The notes under the pieces: generated by a model
What the model saw: the letters and a program-made list of their open reading frames with translations, nothing else
What the model was told of the DNA's origin: nothing
The model's database searches: none
Source: Streptomyces venezuelae
GTDB lineage: Bacteria > Actinomycetota > Actinomycetes > Streptomycetales > Streptomycetaceae
DNA length: 64,000 nt
Assembly: GCF_008642275.1 (NCBI RefSeq)
Contig: NZ_CP029189.1
Coordinates: 3,354,001 to 3,418,000, forward strand
Direction of reading: 5' to 3'
Program-made: the position numbers and the translations under genes
In this document: positions 51,076 to 61,174 of the stretch, piece after piece
Numbering within the stretch: position 1 is the first letter of the stretch
Layout of the letters: the number at the start of each line of letters is the position of its first letter

Positions 51076-52101
51076 TCACCCGGAGGACAGGATCTCCCGG
51101 AACACCTGGGAGGAGCGGGGGTTCTGCCCGCACTGCCACACGCCGTGCGGGCAGTAGTCGGTGATGCTGTGGTACAGCGGCTCGTGCTCGGCGAACCAGG
51201 CCAGCATGCCCCGTACGTACTCGGGATTGTCGCCGTGCCGGAACAGCCCCCATTCGGGGTACGAGATCCGCTTGCCGTGCGCCTTCGCGAAATCGACCTG
51301 CCGGCGGAGCCCGTAGGGCTGGGTGACCTGCTCGTCGAAGGTGCGGCCGGGCTCCTGGTCGTAGGAATCCATCCCGACGACGTCGACCACGTCGTCGCCC
51401 GGATAGCAGCTGGTCCAGGCGATCGCGTCGCCCCCGCGGTTGGGGGCGTAGTCGAAACGGAACCGCTGCCCCTCCACCGACCGCATCGCGGCCACGATGC
51501 GCCGCCAGTACGTCTTCCAGTTCGCGGGGTCGGGACGGCACCGGTGGGTGTAGTTGAAGCCGTTCATCTCCCAGCCGAGCACGATCACCGTGTCCGGCAC
51601 CCCGAGGTCGACCAGACGCCGGGCCAGCTGCCGGAAGTGGTGGTCGTTCGCACCCCGGGCGCCGGACCGGATCAGCTCCGCGACCCGGGCGTCGGGGACT
51701 CCGGCCTCGTTCCGCTCCTGCATGGGCACGTTCAGGACGAACAGCCGGTCGGCCTTCTCCTGACGCCACCGCGCCCAGCTGCGCAGGGAATCCGGGGCCC
51801 CTTCGATGTTCGCCCAGGTGTCACCCGGCAGATAGGTGTGCCCGGCGCGCAGCTCGGCACCGCCGAGCCAGGCCGAGAGCTCCCGCATCCGCTCGACGCC
51901 GGGCGAGCCGTAGTGGAGGTAGGCGCCCACGGCGGTCCCGGCGGCCTCGGCGGCCCCGGCGGTCCTGGCCGCCTCGGTCCCCGCACCGCCCCCGGCCCCT
52001 TCCCGCGGCGGCCGCGTGCCGACGGAACTCCCCACGACGAGCAGGCCGACGGCGACCGTACTCGCGCACGCTCCCGCCAGCCGGCGACGCAGACGGGACA
52101 T
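51076..52101 (-). CDS. Secreted GH26-type glycoside hydrolase
   Basis: 341 residues from ATG 52101. A signal peptide (RRRLAGACASTVAVGLLVVG) and an Ala/Gly-rich linker precede a GH26-like barrel. The acid/base Glu168 is in VLGWEMNGFNYTH and the likely nucleophile Glu273 in ISYPEWGLFRHGDN; PNRGGDAIAWTSCYPGDDVVDVVGMDSYD is also typical. GH26 enzymes hydrolyse beta-mannans or mixed-linkage glucans outside the cell. The precise substrate is not told. Confidence 0.85.
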   Translation of the reverse strand: MSRLRRRLAGACASTVAVGLLVVGSSVGTRPPREGAGGGAGTEAARTAGAAEAAGTAVGAYLHYGSPGVERMRELSAWLGGAELRAGHTYLPGDTWANIEGAPDSLRSWARWRQEKADRLFVLNVPMQERNEAGVPDARVAELIRSGARGANDHHFRQLARRLVDLGVPDTVIVLGWEMNGFNYTHRCRPDPANWKTYWRRIVAAMRSVEGQRFRFDYAPNRGGDAIAWTSCYPGDDVVDVVGMDSYDQEPGRTFDEQVTQPYGLRRQVDFAKAHGKRISYPEWGLFRHGDNPEYVRGMLAWFAEHEPLYHSITDYCPHGVWQCGQNPRSSQVFREILSSG

Positions 52102-52263
52102 GGGTACCTCCACGGGCCTCGTGCACCGATGTGTCTGTCAGCGACCGTAGGCACCACCTCCGGTGTACGGCCTGTCCGGGCAGCCGGATGCTCGGCCATT
52201 CGCCGCAGCCGCCGCCGCGGACTCGGCCGGCACGATCCGCAAGGGACGGCCTACGCTGTCCGG

Positions 52264-52605
52264 GTGCCCACGACCGAGCCACCACTGCTGGCGGACGTCT
52301 ACCCCGCGCTGGTCTCGTTCCTCGACGCGGCACTGACCGAAGAGGGCGAGCCCGCCCTGGCGCGGGCTCTGGCACGGTTGCGCTTCCACGGATGGTGCAC
52401 ATGCGGCCACGCCTGCACCTACCTCATCACCGCTCCCGCGCCCCGCGCCTCCGGCGCCTGGATCCATGTCGACGACGAGGAAGCACCGCGCGTGTGGCTC
52501 CAGCTCGACCAGGACCGCAGCTCGTTCGCGGGCATGGAGATCTGCGCCTTCGACCTGGGCCCCGCCCCGGCGCTCGACCCGCACCGGCCCGCCGCCCTGG
52601 GGTGA
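52264..52605 (+). CDS. Hypothetical protein with CxCxxxC motif
   Basis: 113 residues from GTG 52264. LLADVYPALVSFLDAALTEEGEPALARALARLRFHGWCTCGHACTYLIT contains three closely spaced cysteines and a His (CTCGHAC), a possible metal site; VWLQLDQDRSSFAGMEICAFDLGP follows. I have seen similar short proteins in Actinobacteria but know no role. Divergent from the GH26 gene. Confidence 0.7.
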   Translation: MPTTEPPLLADVYPALVSFLDAALTEEGEPALARALARLRFHGWCTCGHACTYLITAPAPRASGAWIHVDDEEAPRVWLQLDQDRSSFAGMEICAFDLGPAPALDPHRPAALG

Positions 52606-52650
52606 CCGGCGTCCGGGACCGGGTACGCGCCCCGACGGCCCCGGCAGCCC

Positions 52651-53331
52651 CTACGGCACCACCCGCACCCCCAGCCGCGCCGCCAGCGCCGGAGCCAGGT
52701 CGAACAGCTGCGCCGGGCTGATCACCGCCCCGGCCAGCGCCTCCACCCCCCGCACGATCTCCAGCACGGACGCCTCCCGCAGGTCCACGTCCGTCATCCG
52801 CACCCCGCTGAAATCCACCCCCCGCAGCGCGCAGTCCCGGAACTCCACCCGCTCCAGCACCGCCCCCGCGAAGTCCGGCTCCACCAGCACACACCCCTCG
52901 AAGACCACGTCCTTGAGGTGCGCCTTCCGCAGATTCAGATAGTCGATCTTGCCCCCGCGGACCACCACCCGCTCCAGCACCGCCCCGTGCAGCTGCACCC
53001 CGCCCAGCCGCGCGTCCACCACCTCCACGTCCCGCAGCGACGCCCCCGACAGGTCCGTCCCCACCCCCCGGACCCCCTCCAGCACCGAATCCAGGACCCG
53101 CGCCTTCGCCAGCCCCGCCTCGTCCAGCACACAGCGCCGCACCGCGCAGTCCATGAACCGGGACCCGATCCCCTCCTGCCCCGCCAGGTCGAGATCCGCG
53201 AACTCCAGCCCGTCGTAGTCCCCGTCCGGCTCCAGCCCGCCCCCCTCCCACACCGTCAGCTCCGGCAGCCGCAGCTCCGGCCGCCGCGCCGCCTTCACCG
53301 TCTGCCGCTCCTGCTGCCCTTTGCGTGCCAT
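52651..53331 (-). CDS. Pentapeptide-repeat protein
   Basis: 226 residues from ATG 53331. After a basic N-terminus a series of A(D/N)LxX-type repeats runs from about residue 45 to 195 (LEFADLDLAG, DLSGASLRDVEV, VQLHGAVLERVV, FAGAVLERVEF, VDFSGVRMTDVDL). These stack into a right-handed quadrilateral helix. Some family members mimic DNA and protect gyrase; most have unknown roles. No other domain is visible. Confidence 0.9.
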   Translation of the reverse strand: MARKGQQERQTVKAARRPELRLPELTVWEGGGLEPDGDYDGLEFADLDLAGQEGIGSRFMDCAVRRCVLDEAGLAKARVLDSVLEGVRGVGTDLSGASLRDVEVVDARLGGVQLHGAVLERVVVRGGKIDYLNLRKAHLKDVVFEGCVLVEPDFAGAVLERVEFRDCALRGVDFSGVRMTDVDLREASVLEIVRGVEALAGAVISPAQLFDLAPALAARLGVRVVP

Positions 53332-53426
53332 CCCCCCATCGTGAACCAGCCCACCGACAACGGCCGACAACAGCCGACCTCAGCGGCCCTTGACCTCAAC
53401 CGCGATCGAGGTCGCAACCTGGCTCC

Positions 53427-54428
53427 ATGACCACCATGCGAGCCATCCGCCTCCACGCCTTCGGCCCCGCCGAGAACCTCTCCCACGAGCACACCGACAC
53501 CCCGGTCCCCGCCCCCGGCCAGGTCCGCATCGCCGTCGCCGCCGCCGGTGTCCACCTCCTCGACACCAGCCTCCGCCAAGGCATCCAGGGCCCGCCCGCC
53601 CCGCTCCCCGAGCTCCCCACCATCCCCGGCCGCGAGGTCGCCGGCACCGTCGACGCCCTCGGCCCCGGCACCGACCCCGACTGGCTCGGCCGCACCGTCG
53701 TCGTCCACCTCGGCTTCGCCCCCGGCGGCTACGCCCAGTACGCCGTCGCCGACGCCGACCGCCTGCACCCCGTACCGCCCGGCCTCGACCCCGCCGAAGC
53801 CGTCGCCATGATCGGCACCGGCCGCACCACCCTCGGGATCCTGCAGTTCGCCGACCTCGGCCCGGACTCGGTCGCCCTGATCCCCGCAGCCGCCGGCGGC
53901 ATCGGCACCCTCCTCGTCCAGTCCGCCGTCAACGCCGGCGCCACCGTCGTCGCCCTCGCCGGCGGCCCCGCCAAGACCGCCCGGGCCGCGGCGAACGGCG
54001 CCCACCTCGCCCTCGACTACACCGACCCCACCTGGCCCGACGCCGTACGCGCCCACCACCCCGGCGGCGCCACCGTCCTCTTCGACTCCGTCGGCGGCGA
54101 CACCGCCCGCACCGCCCTCGGCCTCCTCGCCCCCGGCGCCCGGCACCTGGTCTTCGGCTGGTCCGGCGGCCCCCTCCGGCTCACCGACGCCGAACGCGCC
54201 GACCTCGACGCCCGCGCCGTCACCACCCAGGGCGTCCTGGGCCCCGTCATGCTCCAGCGGGCCGGGGGCGAAGACCCGCTGCGCCTCCTGGAGACCCGCG
54301 CCCTCGCCGAAGCCGCCGCCGGCCGCCTCCGCCCGGCCCTGACCCGCTACCCCCTCGCCCGCGCCGCCGAAGCCCACCGCGACCTGGAAACCCGCGCCAC
54401 CACCGGCAAGGTCGTCCTGGAACCCTGA
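53427..54428 (+). CDS. Zinc-binding-type/quinone oxidoreductase (MDR family)
   Basis: 333 residues; ATG 53427, or ATG 53436 giving MRAIRLHAFG. RLHAFGPAENLSHEHTDTPVPAPGQVRIAVAAAGV starts a GroES-like domain; IPAAAGGIGTLLVQSAVNAGATVVAL is the NADPH-binding loop (variant of GxGxxG), and FDSVGGDTARTALGLLAPGARHLVFGW follows. No structural zinc cysteines are seen, so it belongs to the quinone-oxidoreductase branch. Substrate unknown. Confidence 0.9.
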   Translation: MTTMRAIRLHAFGPAENLSHEHTDTPVPAPGQVRIAVAAAGVHLLDTSLRQGIQGPPAPLPELPTIPGREVAGTVDALGPGTDPDWLGRTVVVHLGFAPGGYAQYAVADADRLHPVPPGLDPAEAVAMIGTGRTTLGILQFADLGPDSVALIPAAAGGIGTLLVQSAVNAGATVVALAGGPAKTARAAANGAHLALDYTDPTWPDAVRAHHPGGATVLFDSVGGDTARTALGLLAPGARHLVFGWSGGPLRLTDAERADLDARAVTTQGVLGPVMLQRAGGEDPLRLLETRALAEAAAGRLRPALTRYPLARAAEAHRDLETRATTGKVVLEP

Positions 54429-54510
54429 CCCCTCCGGGACGGGGCCCGGTGCATCCGGAGCAGCCGACCGGACTACGGGCAAGGGAGCGGACGCGGCGCG
54501 CCCGTACCGC

Positions 54511-55008
54511 TCACGCCCCTGCGCCGCCGGTCCCGCCCGCCCCGCCGAGCGCGGCCAGCGCCCCGTCCGTCAGCCGGTACACCGACCACTCCTCCTGCGG
54601 CCGCGCGCCCAGGGCCTCGTAGAAGGCGATGGTCGGCGCGTTCCACTTCAGCACCGACCACTCCAGCCGCTCGTAGCCGCGCTCGACGCACGTACGCGCC
54701 AGCTCCGCCAGCAGCGCCTTGCCGTGACCGCCACCGCGCACGCCCGGCCGTACGTACAGGTCCTCCAGGTAGATGCCGTGCACACCGCGCCACGTGGAGA
54801 AGGAGAGGAACCACACCGAGAAGCCGACCGCCTCCCCCTCGTCCGTCTCCGCGATGTGCGCGAACACCGCGGGACGCTCCCCGAACAGGGCCTCCCGCAA
54901 CTGCTCTGGGGTGGCCCGCGCCTCGTGCGGCACCTTCTCGTACTCCGCGAGTTCACGGATCATCGCGTGGATGACGGGGACATCGGCGACTTCGGCGCTA
55001 CGGATCAT
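54511..55008 (-). CDS. GNAT family N-acetyltransferase (diamine-type)
   Basis: 165 residues from ATG 55008. MIRSAEVADVPVIHAMIRELAEYEKVPHEA and the acetyl-CoA motif VRPGVRGGGHGKALLAELARTCVERGYERLEWSVLKWNAPTIAFYEALGA match the SSAT/spermidine-like GNAT subgroup. Its C-terminus ends in a Gly/Ala run. It is 19 bp downstream of the APH gene on the same strand and may be cotranscribed with it. Confidence 0.9.
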   Translation of the reverse strand: MIRSAEVADVPVIHAMIRELAEYEKVPHEARATPEQLREALFGERPAVFAHIAETDEGEAVGFSVWFLSFSTWRGVHGIYLEDLYVRPGVRGGGHGKALLAELARTCVERGYERLEWSVLKWNAPTIAFYEALGARPQEEWSVYRLTDGALAALGGAGGTGGAGA

Positions 55009-55027
55009 GCCCGCAGCCTAGGACGGA

Positions 55028-55927
55028 TCACCGCCCCAGCAGCAGCCGCGCGACCGCCAACTGCTCGTCGTCCAGCCTCTCTTCGCCGTCCTCCACGTCC
55101 CACAGGCAGTTCTGCAGCACCCGGCCCAGCGTCCAGGCCCGCGCCCGCTCCCGGTCCAGCCCGACCGCCTCCGTCAGCAGGTCGAACCGCCACCGCACGT
55201 CCTCCGCACGGAAGTTGTTGACGATCGCCGGCATCAGGTCGAAGCCGGGGTCGCCGGCCAGCGGCTTCGGGTCGATCGCCAGCCAGGGCTCCCGGCCGCC
55301 CGCGAGCACGTTGCCGTAGTGCAGGTCCCAGTGCAGCAGCCGGTCCCCGGGCTCGCCCGCCACCTCCGCGACCGCGGCCGCGCAGTCCCGCAGCAGCCGC
55401 CGGTCCCGCTCGTCGACCAGCCGCGCCAGCGCCTGCGGCACCTCCGCCAGCATCCCCGCGGTCATGTCCCCGAGCCCGCGCAGCCCGGCCGGAGCGGGCA
55501 CCGCCGTCAGCCGCGCCAGCAACTCCCCGACCACCCGCACCGCCTGCCGCGCGTCCCGCCGCGCGAGGTCCGCCAGGTCGCGCCCGGCATCCAGCCGCTC
55601 CAGCAGCAGCGTGCCGGTGTCCGCGTCGTGGTCCAGCAGCCGTACGCAGCCGTCCCCGTCCCAGGCGCGCAGCGCGACCGGCTCCCCCACGCACTCCTCG
55701 TCCAGCGACACCAGCTTCAGCACGGCCCCGCTGCCGTCGGCCCGCTCCACCGGCAGCACCAGGGCCGTCACCCCGTGCATCGCCGGCCCGGTGCGCCGCA
55801 GCCCCCACCGCTCCAGGAACTCCGCCGCCCGCACGGGCAACGCGGCGATGAACTCCCGCCCGGCGTCCCCGTTGAACCCGACCTGCGCCTCGACCAGCCC
55901 GTCCGGAATCTCCAGCATGTCAAGCAT
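55028..55927 (-). CDS. APH(6)/hydroxyurea phosphotransferase family kinase
   Basis: 299 residues; ATG 55927 or ATG 55918. An aminoglycoside phosphotransferase fold with ALVLPVERADGSGAVLKLVSLDEE (Lys), the Brenner motif LLHWDLHYGNVLAGG (catalytic Asp, about 195) and LAIDPKPLAGDPGFDL (metal Asp). This is the streptomycin-6-kinase/hydroxyurea branch (PF04655). It may give self-protection against an aminoglycoside or act on another small molecule; no antibiotic cluster is near. Confidence 0.88.
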   Translation of the reverse strand: MLDMLEIPDGLVEAQVGFNGDAGREFIAALPVRAAEFLERWGLRRTGPAMHGVTALVLPVERADGSGAVLKLVSLDEECVGEPVALRAWDGDGCVRLLDHDADTGTLLLERLDAGRDLADLARRDARQAVRVVGELLARLTAVPAPAGLRGLGDMTAGMLAEVPQALARLVDERDRRLLRDCAAAVAEVAGEPGDRLLHWDLHYGNVLAGGREPWLAIDPKPLAGDPGFDLMPAIVNNFRAEDVRWRFDLLTEAVGLDRERARAWTLGRVLQNCLWDVEDGEERLDDEQLAVARLLLGR

Positions 55928-55992
55928 GCTCCGACGCTACCCCCCTGCGGGGTGCTCGGCGGTGTGCGGTCCAGGCGGTCCCCGCCGGGGTG

Positions 55993-56235
55993 GGCGCCTC
56001 AAGCGCCGGCGGGGCTGGGTGGTGCGGTGTGGGGTGGTGCCCCGCACGAGGATCTCCTCGGCTCGGCGCGCGCGGGGCGTCCCGGCCAGACGGCCGTGGT
56101 CGCGCCTCGTCCTGCGGGGACCCTCCTACGTGCCACCACCCCACCCCGGTGCTTCGACAGCCCGCGCACATCAAGCCCCGCCGGCCATTTCAGCCCCGCC
56201 GGCGATTGAGGCGCGGGTCCGGGCAGCGCCCGGGG
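55993..56235. repeat. Dispersed intergenic repeat fragments
   Basis: A left-facing fragment (CTCAAGCGCCGGCGGGGCTG near 55998) and right-facing copies (AGCCCCGCCGGCCATTTCAG and CCCCGCCGGCGATTGAGGCG, 56173-56216, then GGGCAGCGCCCGGGG). They share the core of the elements at 3.8, 34.4 and 48.6 kb. The rest of the 55928-56353 gap shows no gene. Confidence 0.75.
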
Positions 56236-56353
56236 CACCGCACACACCGCCGAGCCGCCCGCAGGGCAACCGGCATACGGCAAACCCCCACGCCCCGCCG
56301 CGCGACATCCCGTACCTGGCCCCCCGGGAGGGAAAGGGTGTAGCAACGGCCCC

Positions 56354-57739
56354 ATGACGATCAACGGTGGTATTTCCTTCTGGTACGCGTCCGAGCGCCC
56401 CGGCCCCCCGGCCACCCCATCCCGCACGCCCCTCACCGCCCACACCACCGCCGACGTCGTCATCGTCGGCGGCGGATACACCGGCCTGTGGACCGCCTAC
56501 TACCTGAAGCAGGCCGCCCCCGACCTGCGCGTCACCGTCCTGGAGCAGAAGTTCTGCGGCTACGGCGCCTCCGGCCGCAACGGCGGCTGGCTCTACAACG
56601 GCATCGCCGGCCGCGACCGCTACGCCGCCCTCCACGGCCGGCAGGCCGCCCGAAGCCTCCAGCAGGCCATGAACGAGACCGTCACCGAAGTCATCGACGT
56701 CGCCGCCAAGGAGGGCATCGACGCCGACATCCACCGCGGCGGCGTCCTCGAAGTCGCCCGGACCCCCGCCCAGCTCGGCCGCCTCAAGGCCTTCCACGCC
56801 GCCGAGCTCGCCTTCGGCGAGACCGACCGCGCGTTCCACGACGCCGCCGCCACCCGCACGCGCATCGGCATCGCCGACGCCGTCGGCTCCAGCTGGAGCC
56901 CGCACGGCGCCCGCATCCACCCCCTCAAGCTGGTCAGGGGCCTGGCCGAGGCCTGCGAACGCCTCGGCGTGGTGATCCACGAATCCACCCCGGTCACGGA
57001 GATCTCCGCGGGGAAGGCGGTCACCCCCTACGGCACGGTCCGCGCCCCGCACGTCCTGCGCTGCACCGAGGGCTTCACCGCCGCCCTCAAGGGCCAGAAG
57101 CGGTCGTGGCTCCCGATGAACTCCTCGATGATCGCGACCGCCCCGCTGCCCGCCGAGACCTGGGCACAGCTCGGCTGGTCGGGCCGGGAGGTCCTGGGCG
57201 ACATGGCCCACGCGTACATGTACGCGCAGCGGACCGCCGACGACCGGATCGCGATCGGCGGGCGCGGGGTCCCGTACCGCTTCGGCTCGCGCACCGACAA
57301 CGACGGCCGCACCCAGCTGGCCACCGTCGACTCCCTCCGCGACCTGCTCTTCTCCTTCTTCCCGGCCCTCACCGGTACGGAGATCACCCACGCCTGGTCG
57401 GGCGTCCTCGGCGTGCCGCGCGACTGGTGCGCCACCGTCACCCTGGACCGCACCACGGGCGTGGGCTGGGCGGGCGGGTACGTCGGCTCGGGCGTCGCCA
57501 CCGCCAACCTCGCCGGCCGCACCCTGCGCGACCTGGTCCTCGGCGAGTCCACGGAGCTGACGGCCCTGCCGTGGGTGGACCACCGCGTCCGCCGCTGGGA
57601 GCCGGAGCCGCTGCGCTGGCTCGGCGTGCAGGCCCTCTACGCCGCCTACCGCGAGGCGGACCGCCGGGAGGCGGCCTCCCACACCCCGAGGACGGCCCTC
57701 CTGGCCCGCCTCGCCGACCGCATCTCGGGCCGCCACTGA
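56354..57739 (+). CDS. FAD-dependent oxidoreductase (DAO/PuuB-like)
   Basis: 461 residues. The FAD-binding VVIVGGGYTGLWTAYYLKQAAPDLRVTVLEQ (about 36-66) and GYGASGRNGGWLYNGI, then AGGYVGSGVATANLAGRTLRDLVLG near the end (second FAD region) mark a glycine oxidase/gamma-glutamylputrescine oxidase type. It oxidises an amine or amino acid in the cytoplasm. It has no clear partner. The upstream context is the 56-kb repeat cluster. Confidence 0.92.
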   Translation: MTINGGISFWYASERPGPPATPSRTPLTAHTTADVVIVGGGYTGLWTAYYLKQAAPDLRVTVLEQKFCGYGASGRNGGWLYNGIAGRDRYAALHGRQAARSLQQAMNETVTEVIDVAAKEGIDADIHRGGVLEVARTPAQLGRLKAFHAAELAFGETDRAFHDAAATRTRIGIADAVGSSWSPHGARIHPLKLVRGLAEACERLGVVIHESTPVTEISAGKAVTPYGTVRAPHVLRCTEGFTAALKGQKRSWLPMNSSMIATAPLPAETWAQLGWSGREVLGDMAHAYMYAQRTADDRIAIGGRGVPYRFGSRTDNDGRTQLATVDSLRDLLFSFFPALTGTEITHAWSGVLGVPRDWCATVTLDRTTGVGWAGGYVGSGVATANLAGRTLRDLVLGESTELTALPWVDHRVRRWEPEPLRWLGVQALYAAYREADRREAASHTPRTALLARLADRISGRH

Positions 57740-57776
57740 TCACGCCGGCCGATCACGCCGGCCGATCACGCCGGCG
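57738..57776. repeat. 13-bp tandem repeat GATCACGCCGGCC x3
   Basis: Three copies with period 13, starting at the stop codon of the oxidoreductase gene and running into the terminator. The last copy is altered at its end. Confidence 0.88.
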
Positions 57777-57812
57777 GCGGGCCCGGCACGTGTGGCGCGT
57801 GCCGGGCCCGCC
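57776..57812. terminator. 15-bp hairpin between convergent genes
   Basis: GGCGGGCCCGGCACG and CGTGCCGGGCCCGCC pair perfectly around a 7-bp loop. Confidence 0.88.
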
Positions 57813-57840
57813 GGTTCACTCCTGGGAGGTGTCCGTCCCG

Positions 57841-59238
57841 CTAGACGGTCTTCTCCGCTCCCTCTTCGTGTTCGTGCGCGTCGCCGCGGCCGTGGTCGTG
57901 GCCGTGCTCGTGGTTGCCGCCCTGCCCGGGCTTGTGACCGTGGCCGGGCTTGTCGCAGTCCTTGTGGTCGTGCTTCTTCTTGACGTGGATCGTGACGGAG
58001 CAGGTGCGCGCCGATGCGCAGGACCCGCCCGGCGCGGTGGGTGCGACGTAGTTGACCAGGGTGTGGTCGCCGGTGTCCGGGGTGTTGACCCGCACCTGGT
58101 ACGTGACGGTCGCGGTGCCGCCGGGTGCCAGCGTGCCGGTCCAGGACAGCGTGTTCCCGCTGAGGTTCGCGGTGCCGCTGGTGGAGGTGAGCGAGCCGGG
58201 CACGAACGTGGCGTCGTCCAGGACGTCGCCCAGGTCGTCGGTGAAGTCGCCGTTCGCGGCGACGGTTCCGGTGTTCCTGACGGTGAGCCGGTAGGTGATG
58301 GTGTTGCCCTCGTTGACCGGCCCGGTCGGTGAGGCCGACTTCGCCACCGTGTAGGCGGGCACGACGCAGCTGCCGCTGTCCTGCGCGGAGGTGGCCCCGT
58401 AGAAGCCGCGGCCCGTCGCCTCGACGGTCGTCACCGGCAGCGGCGCGGTCGACGCCGTGGTGGGCAGGCTCGTCAGCAGGTTGATGTCGCCGTTGGAGGC
58501 GAAGGCGTACACGCTCCCCGCGGACTTGGCGGCACCGAAGGTCTGCGGGACCGTGCCGATCTGGACGACGGAGTTGTCGGGGCGGATCCGGAACACCGGG
58601 GACGGGCCGGTCGTGTCCGGGGTGCCGAAGGCCAGGACGTCGCCGTCGTCCAGGGTGATGAAGTCACCCGCCGAGACGACGCCGGCCGGGAAGGAGGCGG
58701 GGAACAGCGTGGAGACGCCGGTGGCGGGGTCGATCAGGAAGATCTGGCTCGAATTGAACGAGCCGGCGATCAGCTGTCCGTCCGCGCGGGCGGTCAGGCC
58801 GTTGACGGCGGGCAGCGAGGTCACCGCCGCGAGCGGCCCCGAGATCGGCAGGCTGGCCGTCTCCGCACCGGTGACGGGGTCGATGGTGTAGAGCGTGGCC
58901 GAGCCGGGGGAGCCGGGGAAGTCCACCCCGTAGAGCGTCGAGCCGTTGGGGCTGAACGCGATGTCACCGTAGTCGCGGGCCAGCGCGACGCTGCTGAGCG
59001 TGGAGCCCGTCGTGTCGTACTGGATGAGCCTCCGGTCGTTCCCACCGGTGTTCGCCCACAGGGGCGTCGGCGGGCACACCGCACGCGCCTTCGACGTGAC
59101 GGCTCCGGCCTGAGCCGAGGCCGTCCCCGTGTGCGCCTGCGCCAGTCCCGCGGTGCCGGTGCCGGTGACGGCCAGGACGAGGCCGATCGCCGCTCCCGTC
59201 AGCACACGTCGCAGGCCGTTCTGCCCGTAACACGCCAT
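57841..59238 (-). CDS. Secreted beta-propeller-like protein with DUF11 domain and His-rich tail
   Basis: 465 residues from ATG 59238. Signal peptide (GLRRVLTGAAIGLVLAVTG, cleavage near AQA-H). Residues about 55-300 have propeller-like repeats (ALARDYGDIAFSPNGSTLYGVDFPG, LYTIDPVTGAETASL, IFLIDPATGVSTLFP, VFRIRPDNSV). A DUF11 immunoglobulin-like domain (about 305-415: NEGNTITYRLTVRNTGTVAANG) and a tail rich in His, Asp, Gly (HDHKDCDKPGHGHKPG...HEHGHDHGRGDAHEHEE) end it. The tail is a likely metal-binding segment. No sortase signal is seen. Confidence 0.82.
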   Translation of the reverse strand: MACYGQNGLRRVLTGAAIGLVLAVTGTGTAGLAQAHTGTASAQAGAVTSKARAVCPPTPLWANTGGNDRRLIQYDTTGSTLSSVALARDYGDIAFSPNGSTLYGVDFPGSPGSATLYTIDPVTGAETASLPISGPLAAVTSLPAVNGLTARADGQLIAGSFNSSQIFLIDPATGVSTLFPASFPAGVVSAGDFITLDDGDVLAFGTPDTTGPSPVFRIRPDNSVVQIGTVPQTFGAAKSAGSVYAFASNGDINLLTSLPTTASTAPLPVTTVEATGRGFYGATSAQDSGSCVVPAYTVAKSASPTGPVNEGNTITYRLTVRNTGTVAANGDFTDDLGDVLDDATFVPGSLTSTSGTANLSGNTLSWTGTLAPGGTATVTYQVRVNTPDTGDHTLVNYVAPTAPGGSCASARTCSVTIHVKKKHDHKDCDKPGHGHKPGQGGNHEHGHDHGRGDAHEHEEGAEKTV

Positions 59239-59256
59239 GAAGGCTCCTCACTTCTC

Positions 59257-59278
59257 CCGTTCCTCCCGGGAGGAACGG
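59257..59278. promoter_or_regulatory. 22-bp perfect palindrome upstream of the DUF11 gene
   Basis: Arms CCGTTCCTCCC and GGGAGGAACGG meet with no spacer, 20-40 bp before ATG 59238 on its minus strand. GGGAGG within it is close to ribosome binding sequences, so the element could be a hairpin in the mRNA leader hiding the site, or an operator. 59280-59504 shows no further gene. Confidence 0.6.
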
Positions 59279-59510
59279 ATCGCGCCCGTAGCCGGCCGGG
59301 AACCCCGAGGGGCACCGGGCCGGCCGAACCAGTCGACGCAGAGTTCCCGCGGCGGAGCCCTCGGATCGCCAGGGGCGGCGGGAGCCCTCCTTCCGGCCCA
59401 TCACCACCACTCGGACAGGCTTGGCGTACGGCGCAGTGGGGCGCCGGACGCGCGGCGGATCCGGCGGCAGGCGCCGGCGCCTCGCCGCAGCCACGCCCCG
59501 GGAACGAAAA

Positions 59511-59541
59511 AACCCCAGGTCACGGCAGGTGACCTGGGGTT
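59511..59541 (-). terminator. Rho-independent terminator of the tRNA gene
   Basis: AACCCCAGGTCAC (59511-59523) and GTGACCTGGGGTT (59529-59541) pair; on the minus strand the hairpin is followed by a run of T residues (poly-A on the plus strand, 59507-59512). Confidence 0.93.
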
Positions 59542-59546
59542 CGCGG

Positions 59547-59621
59547 AGCCCCCTGTCGGATTCGAACCGACGACCTACGCATTACAAGTGCGTTGCTCTG
59601 GCCGGACTGAGCTAAGGAGGC
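59547..59621 (-). tRNA. tRNA-Thr (anticodon UGU)
   Basis: 75 nt on the minus strand. The 7-bp acceptor stem GCCTCCT pairs with AGGGGGC (one G-T pair). The anticodon stem-loop is CGCAC-TTGTAA-TGCG with anticodon TGT reading ACA/ACG-type threonine codons; the TTCGAATC T-loop is intact. CCA is not encoded. No flanking integrase or att-like direct repeat is seen. Confidence 0.96.
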
Positions 59622-59815
59622 ACGACCCACCCGCCGTGTACGGCGAGCGAAGCCGCCATCACTCTACACAGCACGTGAATCCCCCGGCCATCACATTGCC
59701 CGGCCCCTGAGGGGGTGCAGGCGGGGGGTCCGACGGATCGCACAAAGTTCGAAGTCACGACGGTGCGGTGCTGACAGCGGGGGGAACGGCGGGTAGCGTC
59801 GGGCGGAGTCCGGAT

Positions 59816-59831
59816 TCTGGACTAGACCTTC
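59816..59831 (+). promoter_or_regulatory. DasR-type operator (dre) upstream of msiK
   Basis: TCTGGACTAGACCTTC, 48 bp before ATG 59880, sharing the TGGACTAGACCT core with the sites at cutC and nagKA. It would put the general sugar-uptake ATPase under the amino-sugar regulator. Region 59622-59815 holds only the promoter, no gene. Confidence 0.75.
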
Positions 59832-59879
59832 CACTCGGATCGTCCGGCACGTTCCTGCCGGTAGAAGGGATTCATCACC

Positions 59880-60968
<1,089 letters not shown>

Positions 60969-60987
60969 TCGTACCGGATACGGAGTT

Positions 60988-61019
60988 GGAGGGGCGTCCC
61001 GTTCAAGGGGCGCCCCTCC
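60988..61019 (+). terminator. Hairpin terminator of msiK
   Basis: GGAGGGGCG (60988-60996) pairs with CGCCCCTCC (61011-61019), with CCC/GGG inside, 20 bp after the msiK stop. Confidence 0.88.
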
Positions 61020-61174
61020 GCCGTCCGTTGCCGGAGGACACCCCCCAGGAACCCCGGCAGACCGGGCCATTCGGACGCGTCCGTCAACCCTTGATTCGAA
61101 AAACCACGTCGAACCATCCCCCGACCGAGTGACTAAATGTCGCCAAATCCTCACCGAGCGCTACTCTCGCCCTC

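Noticed and set aside
59279..59460. Possible c-di-AMP or other riboswitch in the leader of the DUF11 protein gene
   Set aside because: I could not find the ordered conserved blocks of the known classes; only GC-rich hairpins and the 22-bp palindrome are visible.
59547..59621. tRNA-Thr as an integration (att) site for a mobile element
   Set aside because: No integrase, excisionase or repeated tRNA 3' end is seen within the neighbouring kilobases.
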